DNA of 64,000 nucleotides, from the NCBI GenBank assembly GCA_944382875.1, contig CALWNQ010000005.1, positions 62,001 through 126,000 of the forward strand, read 5' to 3'. A program made the translations under genes and the position numbers. Origin of the DNA: an uncultured Clostridia bacterium (GTDB lineage Bacteria > Bacillota > Clostridia > Oscillospirales > Ruminococcaceae). Numbering within the stretch: the stretch's first letter is position 1; each line of letters starts with the position of its first letter. Positions 50,292 through 60,040 of this stretch are shown piece after piece. The notes beneath the pieces are model-generated. The model saw nothing but the letters and a program-made list of their open reading frames with translations. It was not told the origin of the DNA and made no database searches.

Positions 50292-51389
50292 TTATTCCAG
50301 ATCGGAAAGCAGGATACTCACCAGACTGGTCCGGTTCAGGCCGCGGAACCGCGCCGTATAGGCGGATTCATCCCGCACGGTGAGCAGCGGTTTTTCCGTA
50401 CAAAGCGGAAGCCGAATCCCCACCCGAATCCCCGGATTTTCTTCCCGGAGAAGGCAGCGCCCGCCGCACTCCCGGACAACCCGGTCGAGAAACCCAAAAG
50501 AAACTTTGGGGAGGATCATTGAGGAACGCCCGTCCTGCTGTCCTGTCTCCATGCAGTTAAGCCCGCCCGACAGCAAGCCTGCCGGCATGGACGGATCCGA
50601 AAAGGTGATGCAGAACTGCCTGTCTGTATGGCTCATGATAAACCACATTTCACCGTCCGCCGGCAGATAGGCGGCGGAAAGGTCGATCAGGTTCAGAATG
50701 GCGGCCGCAAACCGCCGCTTCTCAATCCGGCAAACCGAAAGCCCACTTTGATCCTGCCGCATCAGCCGGATCCCGCTTGCTTCCAAACGAAAATCCGCCT
50801 GCCGAAACAGTTCATTCAAAAACTCTCCCATATACACCGGCTCAGCCATGCTATCCTGCTCCCGGGAGCTTCCGTAGTATCCCCGAAGATTGATCCCCAA
50901 ACGCAAAAGCTGCTGGCAGCTTTTTTCAATCCGTTCCAGGCTGTCGGTTCCGGCAGTAATCCCGTTTTGTTCCATCAGCTGCCCCAACTTCTCCAGATGA
51001 TTGAAGATATGGAACACATCCCGGCGCATCCAAGCATCCATCAACTCCACACCCTCGGCGCTCGTTGTATCATCCTGCCGAAGCGCATACATCCTGTGGT
51101 CTGACCAGATGGCCGCATAAAACGGCTCCTCCTCGCAAAAACCAAGAAGGGTGATCCTGCTTTGGCCATCTTCCGCCTGCAGCGTGACCGGCGCATCCAA
51201 GCCGGATGGTCCGCCGAGCCCCGCAAACGAAAAACCCGGGAAAGCTTTTCTGATATCCATCTCTTCCAGTATATCCGGAAACTGCCTGCATGCTGCTTCA
51301 TTCATCCAAAAAACGCGGTACTCCGCGTCAAAGCCCAATACCGGCTGCTTATTTTGCTGAAACAGCTGCTGCAGTAGCTGCTTTTCCAA
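50292..51389 (-). CDS. PAS/histidine-kinase-like sensor protein, degenerate
   Basis: A 365-residue protein. The N-terminal PAS-like part (about 1-115) carries FDAEYRVFWMNEAACRQFPDI; a helical dimerisation region (RDVFHIFNHLEKLGQLMEQ, about 145-165) and a GHKL-like region follow (FAAAILNLIDLSAAYLPADGEMWF). The usual H-box, N-box (NLIxNA reads NLIDLS) and glycine-rich G boxes are not intact, so ATP binding is doubtful. It may be a phosphotransfer or signalling scaffold such as the Spo0B group. No response regulator is adjacent. Confidence 0.72.
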   Translation of the reverse strand: MEKQLLQQLFQQNKQPVLGFDAEYRVFWMNEAACRQFPDILEEMDIRKAFPGFSFAGLGGPSGLDAPVTLQAEDGQSRITLLGFCEEEPFYAAIWSDHRMYALRQDDTTSAEGVELMDAWMRRDVFHIFNHLEKLGQLMEQNGITAGTDSLERIEKSCQQLLRLGINLRGYYGSSREQDSMAEPVYMGEFLNELFRQADFRLEASGIRLMRQDQSGLSVCRIEKRRFAAAILNLIDLSAAYLPADGEMWFIMSHTDRQFCITFSDPSMPAGLLSGGLNCMETGQQDGRSSMILPKVSFGFLDRVVRECGGRCLLREENPGIRVGIRLPLCTEKPLLTVRDESAYTARFRGLNRTSLVSILLSDLE

Positions 51390-51524
51390 ATTTTCTCACC
51401 TCACCTTTCCCCCATTTTTCCCACTTTGCGGTTTTATGACACAAACCGCGTTATATCTATTATACACGATGAAAAGTCCTCCTGTAAAGCGGTTTTCAAA
51501 AGCTGCGCACAGTTGCCGCCACTC

Positions 51525-51553
51525 TTTACATTTCCCCAAAAATGAGGTAAAAT
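51525..51553 (+). promoter_or_regulatory. Promoter of ung operon
   Basis: TTTACA (51525-51530), 17-bp spacer, TAAAAT (51548-51553). Confidence 0.7.
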
Positions 51554-51584
51554 AAGACGAATCCCGATGAAAGGCGGAGCTGCC

Positions 51585-52271
51585 ATGAATTTACTTGGAA
51601 ACGACTGGAATGACGCAGTCGCACCTTTTTTTGATATCCAAAAGCTTTCGTCCATAATCGCCTGCGCCGAGGAGGACGCCCGGCTCCACGCCGTTTATCC
51701 GCCCCGCGGACAGTGGCTCCGCGCCTTTGAAAAAACGCCGTTTTCGAGTGTCAAAGCCGTTATTTTGGGACAGGATCCCTATCACGGTCCCGGACAGGCC
51801 AACGGGCTTGCCTTTTCGGTCAACCCGGGGGTGAAAATCCCGCCGTCGCTCCGGAATATTTTTAAGGAGCTGCAATCCGACTGCGGCATCAGCCCGCCGG
51901 AAAGCGGCGACCTCACCGCATGGGCGAAAAACGGCGTGCTTCTTCTCAACGCGGTGCTGACGGTGCGGGAAGCTTCGCCCGGTTCCCACCGCAAACTCGG
52001 CTGGGAGCAGTTTACCGACGCCGTCCTCGACGCTTTGAATCAAAAAGAAGAACCGGTCGTTTTTCTGCTGTGGGGCAACGACGCCCGCCGGAAAGCGGAA
52101 CGGCTCACCAACCCGCGCCATCTGGTGCTCGAAGCGGCACATCCAAGCCCCCTTTCCGCTTCGCGCGGATTTTTTGGCTGCCGGCATTTTTCCAAAACCG
52201 CACAGTTCCTTGCAAAAGCGGGCATCCCGCTCGACTGGAACCTTTCACCTACACAAAAGGAGGAGCTATGA
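51585..52271 (+). CDS. ung: Uracil-DNA glycosylase
   Basis: Removes uracil from DNA by base excision. The 228-residue protein has the catalytic water-activating loop GQDPYHGPGQ (62-71, D64), the uracil pocket AFSVNPG and the DNA-intercalation loop HPSPLSASRGFFG. The start is ATG 51585, since GGCGGAG lies in front; an ATG six codons upstream (51567) falls inside that site. It overlaps the next gene by 4 nt (ATGA). Confidence 0.97.
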   Translation: MNLLGNDWNDAVAPFFDIQKLSSIIACAEEDARLHAVYPPRGQWLRAFEKTPFSSVKAVILGQDPYHGPGQANGLAFSVNPGVKIPPSLRNIFKELQSDCGISPPESGDLTAWAKNGVLLLNAVLTVREASPGSHRKLGWEQFTDAVLDALNQKEEPVVFLLWGNDARRKAERLTNPRHLVLEAAHPSPLSASRGFFGCRHFSKTAQFLAKAGIPLDWNLSPTQKEEL

Positions 52272-52879
52272 GCAAACAAAGCTGGAAACCCGGCACACTC
52301 GTGTCGCCGGTGCCGCCGGTGATGGTGTCCTGCGGCAGCATGGAACACCCGAATATCCTGACCATCGCCTGGACGGGTATCGTCAACACCATTCCGCCCA
52401 TGACCTACATCTCGGTGCGTCCGCAGCGTTTTTCCTACCCCATTATAAAAGAACGAGGCGAGTTCGTGATTAACCTCACCACCCGGGAACTGGTGCGTGC
52501 GGCGGACTGGTGCGGCGTTAAAACCGGCGCCAAAGAAAACAAGTTTGAAGCCTGCGGACTGACACCCGAAGCGCTTCCCGGCTCCAACACACCCGCCATC
52601 GCCGAAAGCCCGGTGAGCTTTGTCTGCCGGGTAAAGGAAATCATCCCGCTCGGCTCCCACGACATGTTCTTGGCGGAAATCACCGGCATGCATGTGGACG
52701 AACGGTTTGTCGATGCGGCAGGGAAACTCCGGCTGGACAAGGCAGGGCTTGCCGCCTACTCCCACGGGGAGTATTTCGCGCTGGGTGAAAAGCTGGGGAC
52801 TTTTGGCTTTTCGGTGAAAAAGCCGGCCAAAAAACGCAAACGCGCTCCCAAAAAGCCGCAGCGCACCGTTCATTCATAA
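52268..52879 (+). CDS. Flavin reductase-like (FMN-binding split barrel) protein
   Basis: A 203-residue FMN-binding split-barrel protein of the flavin reductase/NADH:FMN oxidoreductase family. The N-terminus has GTLVSPVPPVMVSCGS, later ERGEFVINLTTRELV and TGAKENKFEACGL. The tail (KKPAKKRKRAPKKPQR) is lysine-rich, unusual for the family. Start ATGA overlap with ung, RBS AGGAGGAGC in the ung end. A link between ung and this gene is positional only. Confidence 0.88.
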   Translation: MSKQSWKPGTLVSPVPPVMVSCGSMEHPNILTIAWTGIVNTIPPMTYISVRPQRFSYPIIKERGEFVINLTTRELVRAADWCGVKTGAKENKFEACGLTPEALPGSNTPAIAESPVSFVCRVKEIIPLGSHDMFLAEITGMHVDERFVDAAGKLRLDKAGLAAYSHGEYFALGEKLGTFGFSVKKPAKKRKRAPKKPQRTVHS

Positions 52880-52887
52880 AATATCCC

Positions 52888-52916
52888 TTGTTCTCTGTCC
52901 GGCAATGCGGTATACT
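52888..52916 (+). promoter_or_regulatory. Promoter of the SDR gene
   Basis: TTGTTC (52888-52893), 17-bp spacer, TATACT (52911-52916). Confidence 0.6.
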
Positions 52917-52943
52917 GGTAAGGTTGAAAGGGAGGCTGTCATT

Positions 52944-53681
52944 TTGAACAAGACTGTACTCATCACCGGCGCTTCCCGCGGAATCGGGCGGGAAACTGCC
53001 TTAAAATTCTGGCGGGAAGGCTGCCGCGTCGCGCTGAATTACCGCAATTCCCGGCAGCAGGCCGAAGAGCTTGCCTCTGAGCTCGACTGTCTGCGCCCGG
53101 GCAGTGCTCTGGCGGTGTGCGCCGATATTTCGGACAAAAAGCAGGTGGAGGAAATGCGCCGCCAGATCGAAACGGCGCTCGGAGAGGTGGAAATCCTCGT
53201 CAACAACGCCGGCATTGCCCAGCAAAAGCTCTTTACCGACATCACCGAGGAGGACTGGGACCGGATGTTTGCGGTGGACGTCAAGGGGATGTTCCTCTGC
53301 TCCCAGGTATTTTTGCCACCGATGATCCGGAAACAGTCCGGCAAGATCATCAACATCTCCTCGATGTGGGGACAGGTGGGCGCTTCCTGCGAAGTGCACT
53401 ACTCCGCCGCCAAAGGGGCTGTCATCGCCTTTACCAAAGCACTGGCACAGGAACTGGGGCCTTCGCGGATCCAGGTCAACTGCGTGGCGCCCGGGCTGAT
53501 CGCCACCGAGATGAACGGTGCGTTGCCGCCCGAAGCCATCGAAGCGCTGGTGGAAGAAACGCCGCTCGGGGTGGTGGGACAGCCCGCCGACATCGCCGAG
53601 GCGGTTTGGTTTTTGGCTTCCCCGGCATCCGACTTTATCACCGGACAGGTCCTTGCCCCGAACGGCGGCATGGTTCTTTAA
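52944..53681 (+). CDS. Short-chain dehydrogenase/reductase (FabG-like)
   Basis: A 245-residue SDR using NAD(P)H. The cofactor motif TGASRGIGRE is at 8-17, NNAGIA near 89, catalytic S-Y-K in ISSMWG and YSAAKGAVIAF, and the family tail ITGQVLAPNGGM. Similar to 3-oxoacyl-ACP reductase, but there are no fatty-acid genes here, so another ketone is possible. The start is TTG 52944, 9 nt after AAAGGGAGG; the frame is open earlier without such a site. It is followed by the SGNH lipoprotein gene after 19 nt. Confidence 0.9.
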   Translation: MNKTVLITGASRGIGRETALKFWREGCRVALNYRNSRQQAEELASELDCLRPGSALAVCADISDKKQVEEMRRQIETALGEVEILVNNAGIAQQKLFTDITEEDWDRMFAVDVKGMFLCSQVFLPPMIRKQSGKIINISSMWGQVGASCEVHYSAAKGAVIAFTKALAQELGPSRIQVNCVAPGLIATEMNGALPPEAIEALVEETPLGVVGQPADIAEAVWFLASPASDFITGQVLAPNGGMVL

Positions 53682-53700
53682 CAGGAAAGGATGATTCATC

Positions 53701-54522
53701 ATGAAACGTATTTGCCATATCGCGGCGGCAGCCCTTGCGGCTTCGCTGCTGCTCGCTTCCTGCGGCGGAGAGCCGCTCCTCTCCCCCATCGGGGAAAATT
53801 CCGGAACGGAAAGCTCCGCTGCCGACAGCAGCACCCCCTCCGCACCGGAAAACCTGACTTCTTCTGAACCGGAATCCTCCGAAGAAACCGGACTGGAATC
53901 GCTGATCGGCGAACCGATCCCCGAAAGTGATCCGGCAGATGCTTCCTATCTCGATGATGCCATCTTTATCGGCGATTCCTTGACATCCGGGCTTTCGCTC
54001 TATGGGGTTTTGCCAGAAGAGCAGGTTCTGGCCGACACCGGCATCAATCCGCAGACCATCCTTGACAAGGCCTGCATTGAACAGGATGGGGTGGAAAAGA
54101 CTGTTGTAGAAGCGGCCGCTTCCCTTTCCCCCGCAAAGATTTATATCATGCTTGGCGCCAACGGCGTGGCATTCTTAAATTTTGACGATATCATCAGCTG
54201 GTACGGCGAACTGATTGATGAACTGCAGGCCGACCATCCCGACGCGATGATCTATGTCCAGTCTGTCCTCCCGGTTACCCGGGGCAAGGAGCTGGAACAG
54301 GAAAACCTCACCAATGCGCGGATTACCGAACTGAACGGCATGATCGCGGATATGGCGGCCGAAAAGCAAGTGTTCTACCTCAACGTTTCGGAAGCGATCG
54401 CCGACGAAAACGGTTACCTGCCCGACGACCTGAGCGCCGATGGGATGCACTTCGGTGTTTCCACCTACAATGTCTGGATTGACTACCTGCTCTGTCACAC
54501 CGCGGAGGGCGCGCTGCAATGA
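53701..54522 (+). CDS. SGNH-hydrolase lipoprotein
   Basis: A 273-residue lipoprotein with signal peptide and lipobox LLASC (C21), then a Ser/Glu-rich linker (about 30-75). The SGNH/GDSL domain has FIGDSLT (nucleophile Ser), MLGANGV and the DGMHF His/Asp motif. It would hydrolyse or transfer acyl groups outside the membrane. It overlaps the next gene by 4 nt (ATGA), suggesting it works with the large membrane protein, for example in acylation or decoration of a surface polymer. Confidence 0.88.
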   Translation: MKRICHIAAAALAASLLLASCGGEPLLSPIGENSGTESSAADSSTPSAPENLTSSEPESSEETGLESLIGEPIPESDPADASYLDDAIFIGDSLTSGLSLYGVLPEEQVLADTGINPQTILDKACIEQDGVEKTVVEAAASLSPAKIYIMLGANGVAFLNFDDIISWYGELIDELQADHPDAMIYVQSVLPVTRGKELEQENLTNARITELNGMIADMAAEKQVFYLNVSEAIADENGYLPDDLSADGMHFGVSTYNVWIDYLLCHTAEGALQ

Positions 54523-57167
54523 TTTCCCCGCGCATTTCCCGCATCGGGCGGGCGCTTTCCGCACCGCTCCTGACTCTGGCCATCCTGCTTGCCGTTTACG
54601 CTGTGTTCGGGCTCTACCCGTTTGGGGCCGGCAGCATCGCCTGGTGCGATATGAATCAGCAGGTTGTCCCGCTCCTGGCGGAATTTCGATCGGTACTGCT
54701 GGGGGATGCAAGCTTTTTCCGCAGTCCCGGAGCCGGCGGGATCAACTTCTGGGGGATTTTCTTCTTTTTCCTTTCCAGCCCGTTTTCGTTCCTTTCCGTT
54801 TTGGTCAAAGCCGATGAGCTCCCCTGGCTGATGAACTGGATTCTTGCCGGGAAAATGATGGTTTCAGCGGGAACGGCTGCCCTGCTCTTCCGGAGCCTTT
54901 CGGACAGCCGACGCTCCATCCCACCGGTCCTTGGCGGCGTCCTCTACGCATTTTGCGGCTATACGCTCTATTACTACCAGAATATCGTCTGGCTCGATAT
55001 GGAGGCGCTTTTCCCGCTGCTCATTCTCTCGCTCATCCATTTGGAGAAGAAAAAGCGGGTGCTGCCGTTCGTTGTGGTTTTTTCCGCCATGCTGATCGTG
55101 CACTACTACCTCAGCTATATGGTGGTACTGTTCCTGCTGTTTGGAATGGCGCTGTTTTTCTATCTGCAGGGGCCAAGCGTCCGACAAGGGCAGGCTGCTA
55201 TGCTGCTCTGCTGCGGCGCCATCCTTTCGGTGCTGATTACCGCCGTGGTCTGGCTGCCGTCGCTTTTGGAGGTGCTCCGTTCGGCGCGCGGCGAAGGACT
55301 TGTGAAACAGATGGCTCAGGGGAGTCTGGAAACACAGCTGGAAACCACACTTCCGTCAGTCTTTACCGGCGCGATCTTTTTCGGCGCACTGCCGTTTTTG
55401 CGGCAAAAACAGATGAAGAGCAGCGTTTTTTCTGCTATGCTCGGCATGTTTGCCCTGTTTTGCGTCCCGCTGCTGCTCGAACCGGTCAACAAGATGTGGC
55501 ATACCGGCAGCTATCAGGGCTTTCCCACCCGGTATTCTTATATGATCAGCCTGCTGGCCCTGCTGCTGGCATTTTTCCTCATCCGGCAGAACGCACCGCG
55601 GGAAATCCCCAAGCGTTCTTCCCGCGCGGCACTGCTGATTCTCGCCATCGGGATCCTTGCATACGGATTTCTCTGTGTTTTCATGCTGCAAAATGAACTG
55701 ACCACCCTCTCCCGGTACAGCAAAACGCTCTGGGGGGATTCAGACTCTCTTGCGCTGCTGGCGGTCATGTTGCTGGCGGGAGCAGCCGCCTTTTTCCTGG
55801 CGGTTCTTTGCTGGAAGAAAAAGCTGCTCAGCCGCCGGAGCTTTGCCGGTGTGCTGGGTATCTTGGTCATCATTGAATCCTTTTTTAACGCTTCGGTCTA
55901 CTTGGGAAACACGCCGGTGAGCCAGCAAGTTTTCCAGTACACCATGGAACTGGACGACGCGCTGCCGCAGGACGGCTTTTACCGCGTCAAAGCCGAGCGC
56001 AAGTATTTTGACGTCAACCTCCTTTCGGCAATGGGCTACGAATCGTTGGCCCATTATACCTCGCTCACCCCGGCAACCACGCTCAGCACACAGCGGCGGC
56101 TGGGATATTCGGGCTACTGGATGGAGCTGGGCGCCAACGGCGGCACCGCCTTTTCGGACGCTGTGCTTGCCAACCGGTATGAGATCGTTCCCACCGCCTC
56201 TTTGACAGGAGAAGAACAGACAGCCTTCCGCGGAAGCCGTCTTTCGGCGGTCGAGCTGCCGTTTTCGCTGCCCGACGCCATCCTGACCGGCACAGCGCCC
56301 GGCTTCCTGCCTGAGCTGCCCGCCGGTTCCCGGATGGAGCTCCAACAGGCGCTGGCTGAAGCGCTCTTCCCCGGAAGCGAACCGCTTTTCACCCTCTGTC
56401 AGCCCGACGCAATCGAGAATCTCACCATTTCGGACGGTGCGTATTATCCGGAAAAGAAGCCGGCTGTCCTCCATTGGACGGTTTCGGCCGAAGAACCGGT
56501 GCTGCTCTATTTTGACTGCGCAGCCGCTCCCTCCAACGCACTGGTCGAATCGGTAAACGATTCCTGTACCATCCAGGTCAACGGTAAGGAAGTCGAGGAT
56601 TCCTATCCCACCAAATCGAACAACGGGATTCTGCTGCTCGGACGGTTTGAAGCGGAAACGGTCGAGGTGGAAGTGACGCTCCAAAAAGACATCGATCCCG
56701 AATCCTTTGAGCTCTTCACCCTTTCGGAGCAGGCGCTGGAAGTCCTCTGTCAAAGCGCGTCCGGCGCGGAAATCGAGGGAAGCGGCAGCCGGTTTACCGT
56801 TTCCTGTCAGACCGAAACGGAGCAGACGCTCTTTCTCCCGCTGAGCTTTGATGAAGGCTGGACCGCCACCGTCAATGGCAAACCGGCAGAGCTTTTCCGC
56901 ACCGCCGGGAACTACCTCTCGCTCCGCCTCGAAGCCGGAGAGAATGAGGTGGTGCTGCGGTACCGTCCGCCCGGATTTGCAGCCGGACTGGGCATTTCGC
57001 TGCTCGGTTTGGGACTTGCGTTCCTCTTTGTCCGGTTTGCGGAAAAACGCCTCATTCGTGCCCGCGCAGTCTGCCGCACCGCATCGGTTGTCTACGCTGT
57101 TGCGGCAGCCGGCGTTTTTGTGGTGATCTATTTCGTCCCGATTTTCATCTGGTTCCTGTTTGAATGA
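54519..57167 (+). CDS. YfhO-family membrane protein
   Basis: An 882-residue multi-spanning protein of the YfhO family, which glycosylates lipoteichoic acid in Bacillus/Listeria. The N-terminal part has about twelve membrane spans, the extracytoplasmic loops have GSIAWCDMNQQVVPLLAEFRSVL, the beta-rich C-terminal domain is about 600-820, and a final span is at about 855-880. ATG overlaps the lipoprotein stop (ATGA). Pairing with an SGNH protein suggests modification of a surface polymer; this is inference. Confidence 0.88.
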   Translation: MISPRISRIGRALSAPLLTLAILLAVYAVFGLYPFGAGSIAWCDMNQQVVPLLAEFRSVLLGDASFFRSPGAGGINFWGIFFFFLSSPFSFLSVLVKADELPWLMNWILAGKMMVSAGTAALLFRSLSDSRRSIPPVLGGVLYAFCGYTLYYYQNIVWLDMEALFPLLILSLIHLEKKKRVLPFVVVFSAMLIVHYYLSYMVVLFLLFGMALFFYLQGPSVRQGQAAMLLCCGAILSVLITAVVWLPSLLEVLRSARGEGLVKQMAQGSLETQLETTLPSVFTGAIFFGALPFLRQKQMKSSVFSAMLGMFALFCVPLLLEPVNKMWHTGSYQGFPTRYSYMISLLALLLAFFLIRQNAPREIPKRSSRAALLILAIGILAYGFLCVFMLQNELTTLSRYSKTLWGDSDSLALLAVMLLAGAAAFFLAVLCWKKKLLSRRSFAGVLGILVIIESFFNASVYLGNTPVSQQVFQYTMELDDALPQDGFYRVKAERKYFDVNLLSAMGYESLAHYTSLTPATTLSTQRRLGYSGYWMELGANGGTAFSDAVLANRYEIVPTASLTGEEQTAFRGSRLSAVELPFSLPDAILTGTAPGFLPELPAGSRMELQQALAEALFPGSEPLFTLCQPDAIENLTISDGAYYPEKKPAVLHWTVSAEEPVLLYFDCAAAPSNALVESVNDSCTIQVNGKEVEDSYPTKSNNGILLLGRFEAETVEVEVTLQKDIDPESFELFTLSEQALEVLCQSASGAEIEGSGSRFTVSCQTETEQTLFLPLSFDEGWTATVNGKPAELFRTAGNYLSLRLEAGENEVVLRYRPPGFAAGLGISLLGLGLAFLFVRFAEKRLIRARAVCRTASVVYAVAAAGVFVVIYFVPIFIWFLFE

Positions 57168-57169
57168 AA

Positions 57170-57214
57170 AAGGCCGCTCCCGTCCTCCTCAGAGGAAACG
57201 GAAGCGGTCTTCCT
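57170..57214. terminator. Terminator between yfhO-like gene and mnmA
   Basis: AAGGCCGCTcCCGT pairs with ACGGaAGCGGTCTT around a 13-nt loop. Both strands have a T-rich tail. Confidence 0.7.
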
Positions 57215-58243
57215 TTATTCGATAAATCCGCCGCCCAGCACCACATCGCCGGCATAGACGGCTGCGACCTGCCCTCTGGCAGGAGCGCGCTGCGGTTCGG
57301 CAAACCGCACCCGCCAGAACGCGCCCTCCTTTTGAAGAACCGCCTTTGCGGGAGTCGCGCGGGAACGGATTTTCACCTCGGCTTCCATGCCGTCGGCAAT
57401 CGAATCCGGCCAGCAGCAGGAGAGGTCTGAAAGGAGGATTTCCTGCTCCATCGAATCGGCGGCATCGGCCAGATACACCCGGTTGGAAGCGGGGTCGATC
57501 TCTTTGACAAAGACGGGGCGGCCAAGCGCAATCCCCAGCCCTTTCCGCTGTCCCACCGTATAGTGAATAATTCCGCTGTGACGGCCGCAGACCTTTCCTT
57601 CGGGCGAGATAAAATCGCCGGGCGGGCAGGCACCGCACCGCGCTTCGATATAACCTGCGTAATCATTGTCCGGGATGAAGCAGATTTCCTGGCTGTCCGG
57701 CTTTTTGGCACAGGAAAGCCCCGCCCGTTCGGCCGCCGCGCGCACCTCCGCTTTGGGCAGCGCCGCCAGCGGGAATACAAGCCGGGAAAGGACATCCTGC
57801 CCCAGCCGGCAGAGCATATAGGACTGGTCGCGCGCCGGGTCCTCCCCTTTGGTCAGCAGCGTCCGCCCCTCTTCCCGCCGCAGCCCGGCATAATGGCCGG
57901 TCGCAGCAAACGGGATTCCCAGCTCGTCGGCTGTTTCAATGAGGGCGTGGAACTTCACCCGCGGATTGCAGACGACACAGGGACTGGGCGTCCGCCCGTT
58001 TCGGTACTCCCGCAGAAAATACTGAATCACTTCCTGCTCAAACCGCGCGGTCAGGTCTTTGACCACCAGCGGGATGCCGGCCTGTTCGGCGGCAATTTTC
58101 GCGTCGGCAACCGTCTGTTCATGGGCAGCGGACATCTTCATCACCACCCCGGTGACTTCGTATCCCTGTTCCCGCAGCATCACGGCGCAGGCCGAGCTGT
58201 CCACGCCGCCGCTCATGGCGAGCAGAATCCGTTTTTCGTTCAT
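57215..58243 (-). CDS. mnmA: tRNA 2-thiouridine synthase
   Basis: Adds sulfur to U34 of tRNAs for Glu, Gln and Lys. The 342-residue protein has the PP-loop AMSGGVDSSA (9-18), the catalytic Cys pair in PCVVCNP and SQEICFIPD, and the tRNA-binding C-terminus with YTVGQRKGLGI. Start ATG 58243 follows GGGAGGGATTGG. It is downstream of nifU and nifS, whose sulfur it may use; a terminator-like hairpin lies in between. Confidence 0.96.
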   Translation of the reverse strand: MNEKRILLAMSGGVDSSACAVMLREQGYEVTGVVMKMSAAHEQTVADAKIAAEQAGIPLVVKDLTARFEQEVIQYFLREYRNGRTPSPCVVCNPRVKFHALIETADELGIPFAATGHYAGLRREEGRTLLTKGEDPARDQSYMLCRLGQDVLSRLVFPLAALPKAEVRAAAERAGLSCAKKPDSQEICFIPDNDYAGYIEARCGACPPGDFISPEGKVCGRHSGIIHYTVGQRKGLGIALGRPVFVKEIDPASNRVYLADAADSMEQEILLSDLSCCWPDSIADGMEAEVKIRSRATPAKAVLQKEGAFWRVRFAEPQRAPARGQVAAVYAGDVVLGGGFIE

Positions 58244-58261
58244 CCAATCCCTCCCGGATAT

Positions 58262-58297
58262 GCAAAAAGGCGGTGTGAGTGCTGCCCATACCGCCTG
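58262..58297 (-). terminator. Hairpin between nifU and mnmA
   Basis: AGGCGGT pairs with ACCGCCT; on the minus strand TTTTTG follows. It probably limits read-through into mnmA. Confidence 0.6.
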
Positions 58298-58313
58298 TCG
58301 TGTGTATTTTGGT

Positions 58314-58763
58314 TTAATTGCAGCTGCACGAATCGTGGTCGTGACCGCAGGCTTCACATTCCTCCAGATTCCCGACGATGGGAGTGGGGTCGATGCCCTG
58401 CCGTTTGTAGTAGTCGGCAATCGCCGCTTTGATTGCCTGCTCCGCCAGAACCGAGCAGTGTACCTTGACCGCGGGCAGACCGTCGAGCGCCTCGACAACC
58501 GCCTTATTGGTGAGCTTCAGGGCATCTTCGAGCGGCTTGCCTTTAATCAGGTCGGTTGCCATCGAAGAGGTGGCAATGGCGGCGCCGCAGCCGAAGGTCA
58601 TAAAGCTGACATCCTCGATGATGCCGTTTTCTACCTTAATATACATCTTCATGATGTCGCCGCACTTCTGGTTGCCGACCTCGCCGACACCGTTGGCGTC
58701 CTTCAGTTCGCCCACATTGTGGGGATTTGCAAAGTGTTCCATTACTTTTGCGCTGTATAACAT
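58314..58763 (-). CDS. nifU: NifU/IscU-type iron-sulfur scaffold
   Basis: Assembles [2Fe-2S]/[4Fe-4S] clusters from NifS sulfur. The 149-residue protein keeps the three scaffold cysteines in GNQKCGD, TFGCGAAIATSS and KVHCSVLAE, plus a Cys/His-rich tail CEACGHDHDSCSC. Start ATG 58763, with AGGAAG upstream; the frame is open earlier but without it. It follows nifS by 23 nt. Confidence 0.94.
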   Translation of the reverse strand: MLYSAKVMEHFANPHNVGELKDANGVGEVGNQKCGDIMKMYIKVENGIIEDVSFMTFGCGAAIATSSMATDLIKGKPLEDALKLTNKAVVEALDGLPAVKVHCSVLAEQAIKAAIADYYKRQGIDPTPIVGNLEECEACGHDHDSCSCN

Positions 58764-58786
58764 ATCGGATTCTTCCTTTCGTATTT

Positions 58787-59983
58787 TTACAGATTGCAGC
58801 CTGCGCGTTCTTCGTCGGACCATTCCTGCCATACCGGGGACATGGCGCGGAGCCGCTCCACAACCTTGGGCACAACAGAAAGGGTATAGTCGATTTCTTC
58901 CTCGGTGGTATCGGCGCCAAGGCTCAGCCGCAGCGAACCGTGGGCGATGCCGTGATCCAGTCCGATGGACAGGAGCACATGGGACGGATCGAGCGAACCG
59001 GAGGTGCAGGCGGAACCAGAGGAACCGGCCACCCCGTTCATGTCAAGAAGGAGCAGCAGCCCTTCGCCCTCAACGCCGCCGAACGAAATGTTTACATTGG
59101 TGCAGAGACGGTTTTCCCGACCGCCGTTCAAGCGGGTGCAGGGGATCTGGAGCAGGCCGTCCATCAGCTTGTTCCGGAGCATTGTCATGCGGGAAACTTT
59201 CTCCTCAAAATTCTCATAGGTTTCGGTGATCGCCTCGCCCAGCCCAACGATAGAAGCCAGGTTTTCGGTACCGGCACGACGGCCGGATTCCTGCGCGCCG
59301 CCGTCCATGAAGTTGTCGATCATCACGCCTTTGCGGATATACAGGGCGCCAACTCCTTTGGGCGCGTGGATTTTGTGCCCGGAGAGAGAGAGCATGTCGA
59401 TATTCTGGGCGGCAACGTCGATCTTCACATTGCCGATGGCCTGGACGGCGTCGGTGTGGAAGAGGACCTTGTGCGCCCGGCAGATGGCACCGATTTCGGC
59501 AATCGGCTGAATGGTGCCGATTTCATTGTTGGCGTACATAATCGAGACGATCGCGGTGTCCGGACGGATCGCCGCTTCCACGTCGGCCGGATTGACAAAG
59601 CCCAGCTTGTCCACCGGCACATAGGTGACCTCAAAGCCCTCCCGTTCGAGCGCCTTGCAGGTGTGGAGCACCGCGTGGTGCTCAAAAACAGAGGTGATAA
59701 TGTGCTTTTTGCCCTGACGGCCAAGGCGGCGGGCCGCCCCTTTGATGGCCCAGTTATCCGACTCGCTTCCGCAGCCGGTAAAGTAGATTTCCGCGGGTTT
59801 TGCGCCAATAGCGGCGGCAACCTTGCCGCGGGCCTCCTCAATTGCCACGCGGGATTCGCGCCCGATGGCGTAAATGCTCGACGGGTTGCCGTAATGCTCT
59901 GTCAGCCAGGGCATCATTGCTTTCAGCACCCGGTCGGAGATTTTGGTTGTGGCAGAATTGTCCAGATAGACAAAACGATCCAT
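58787..59983 (-). CDS. nifS: Cysteine desulfurase
   Basis: PLP enzyme that takes sulfur from cysteine for cluster and tRNA-thiolation. The 398-residue protein has YLDNSATT at 6-13, PLP-lysine in [13 protein letters not shown] (about 200), SGRRAGTEN and the catalytic cysteine in [10 protein letters not shown] (about 323). It heads the nifS-nifU-mnmA run. AGAAAGGAAATGCAGT lies before the ATG. Confidence 0.96.
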   Translation of the reverse strand: MDRFVYLDNSATTKISDRVLKAMMPWLTEHYGNPSSIYAIGRESRVAIEEARGKVAAAIGAKPAEIYFTGCGSESDNWAIKGAARRLGRQGKKHIITSVFEHHAVLHTCKALEREGFEVTYVPVDKLGFVNPADVEAAIRPDTAIVSIMYANNEIGTIQPIAEIGAICRAHKVLFHTDAVQAIGNVKIDVAAQNIDMLSLSGHKIHAPKGVGALYIRKGVMIDNFMDGGAQESGRRAGTENLASIVGLGEAITETYENFEEKVSRMTMLRNKLMDGLLQIPCTRLNGGRENRLCTNVNISFGGVEGEGLLLLLDMNGVAGSSGSACTSGSLDPSHVLLSIGLDHGIAHGSLRLSLGADTTEEEIDYTLSVVPKVVERLRAMSPVWQEWSDEERAGCNL

Positions 59984-60040
59984 ACTGCATTTCCTTTCTA
60001 TATTCCATCACATAAGGGTGTTATTTTCTTTGACAAGTTT

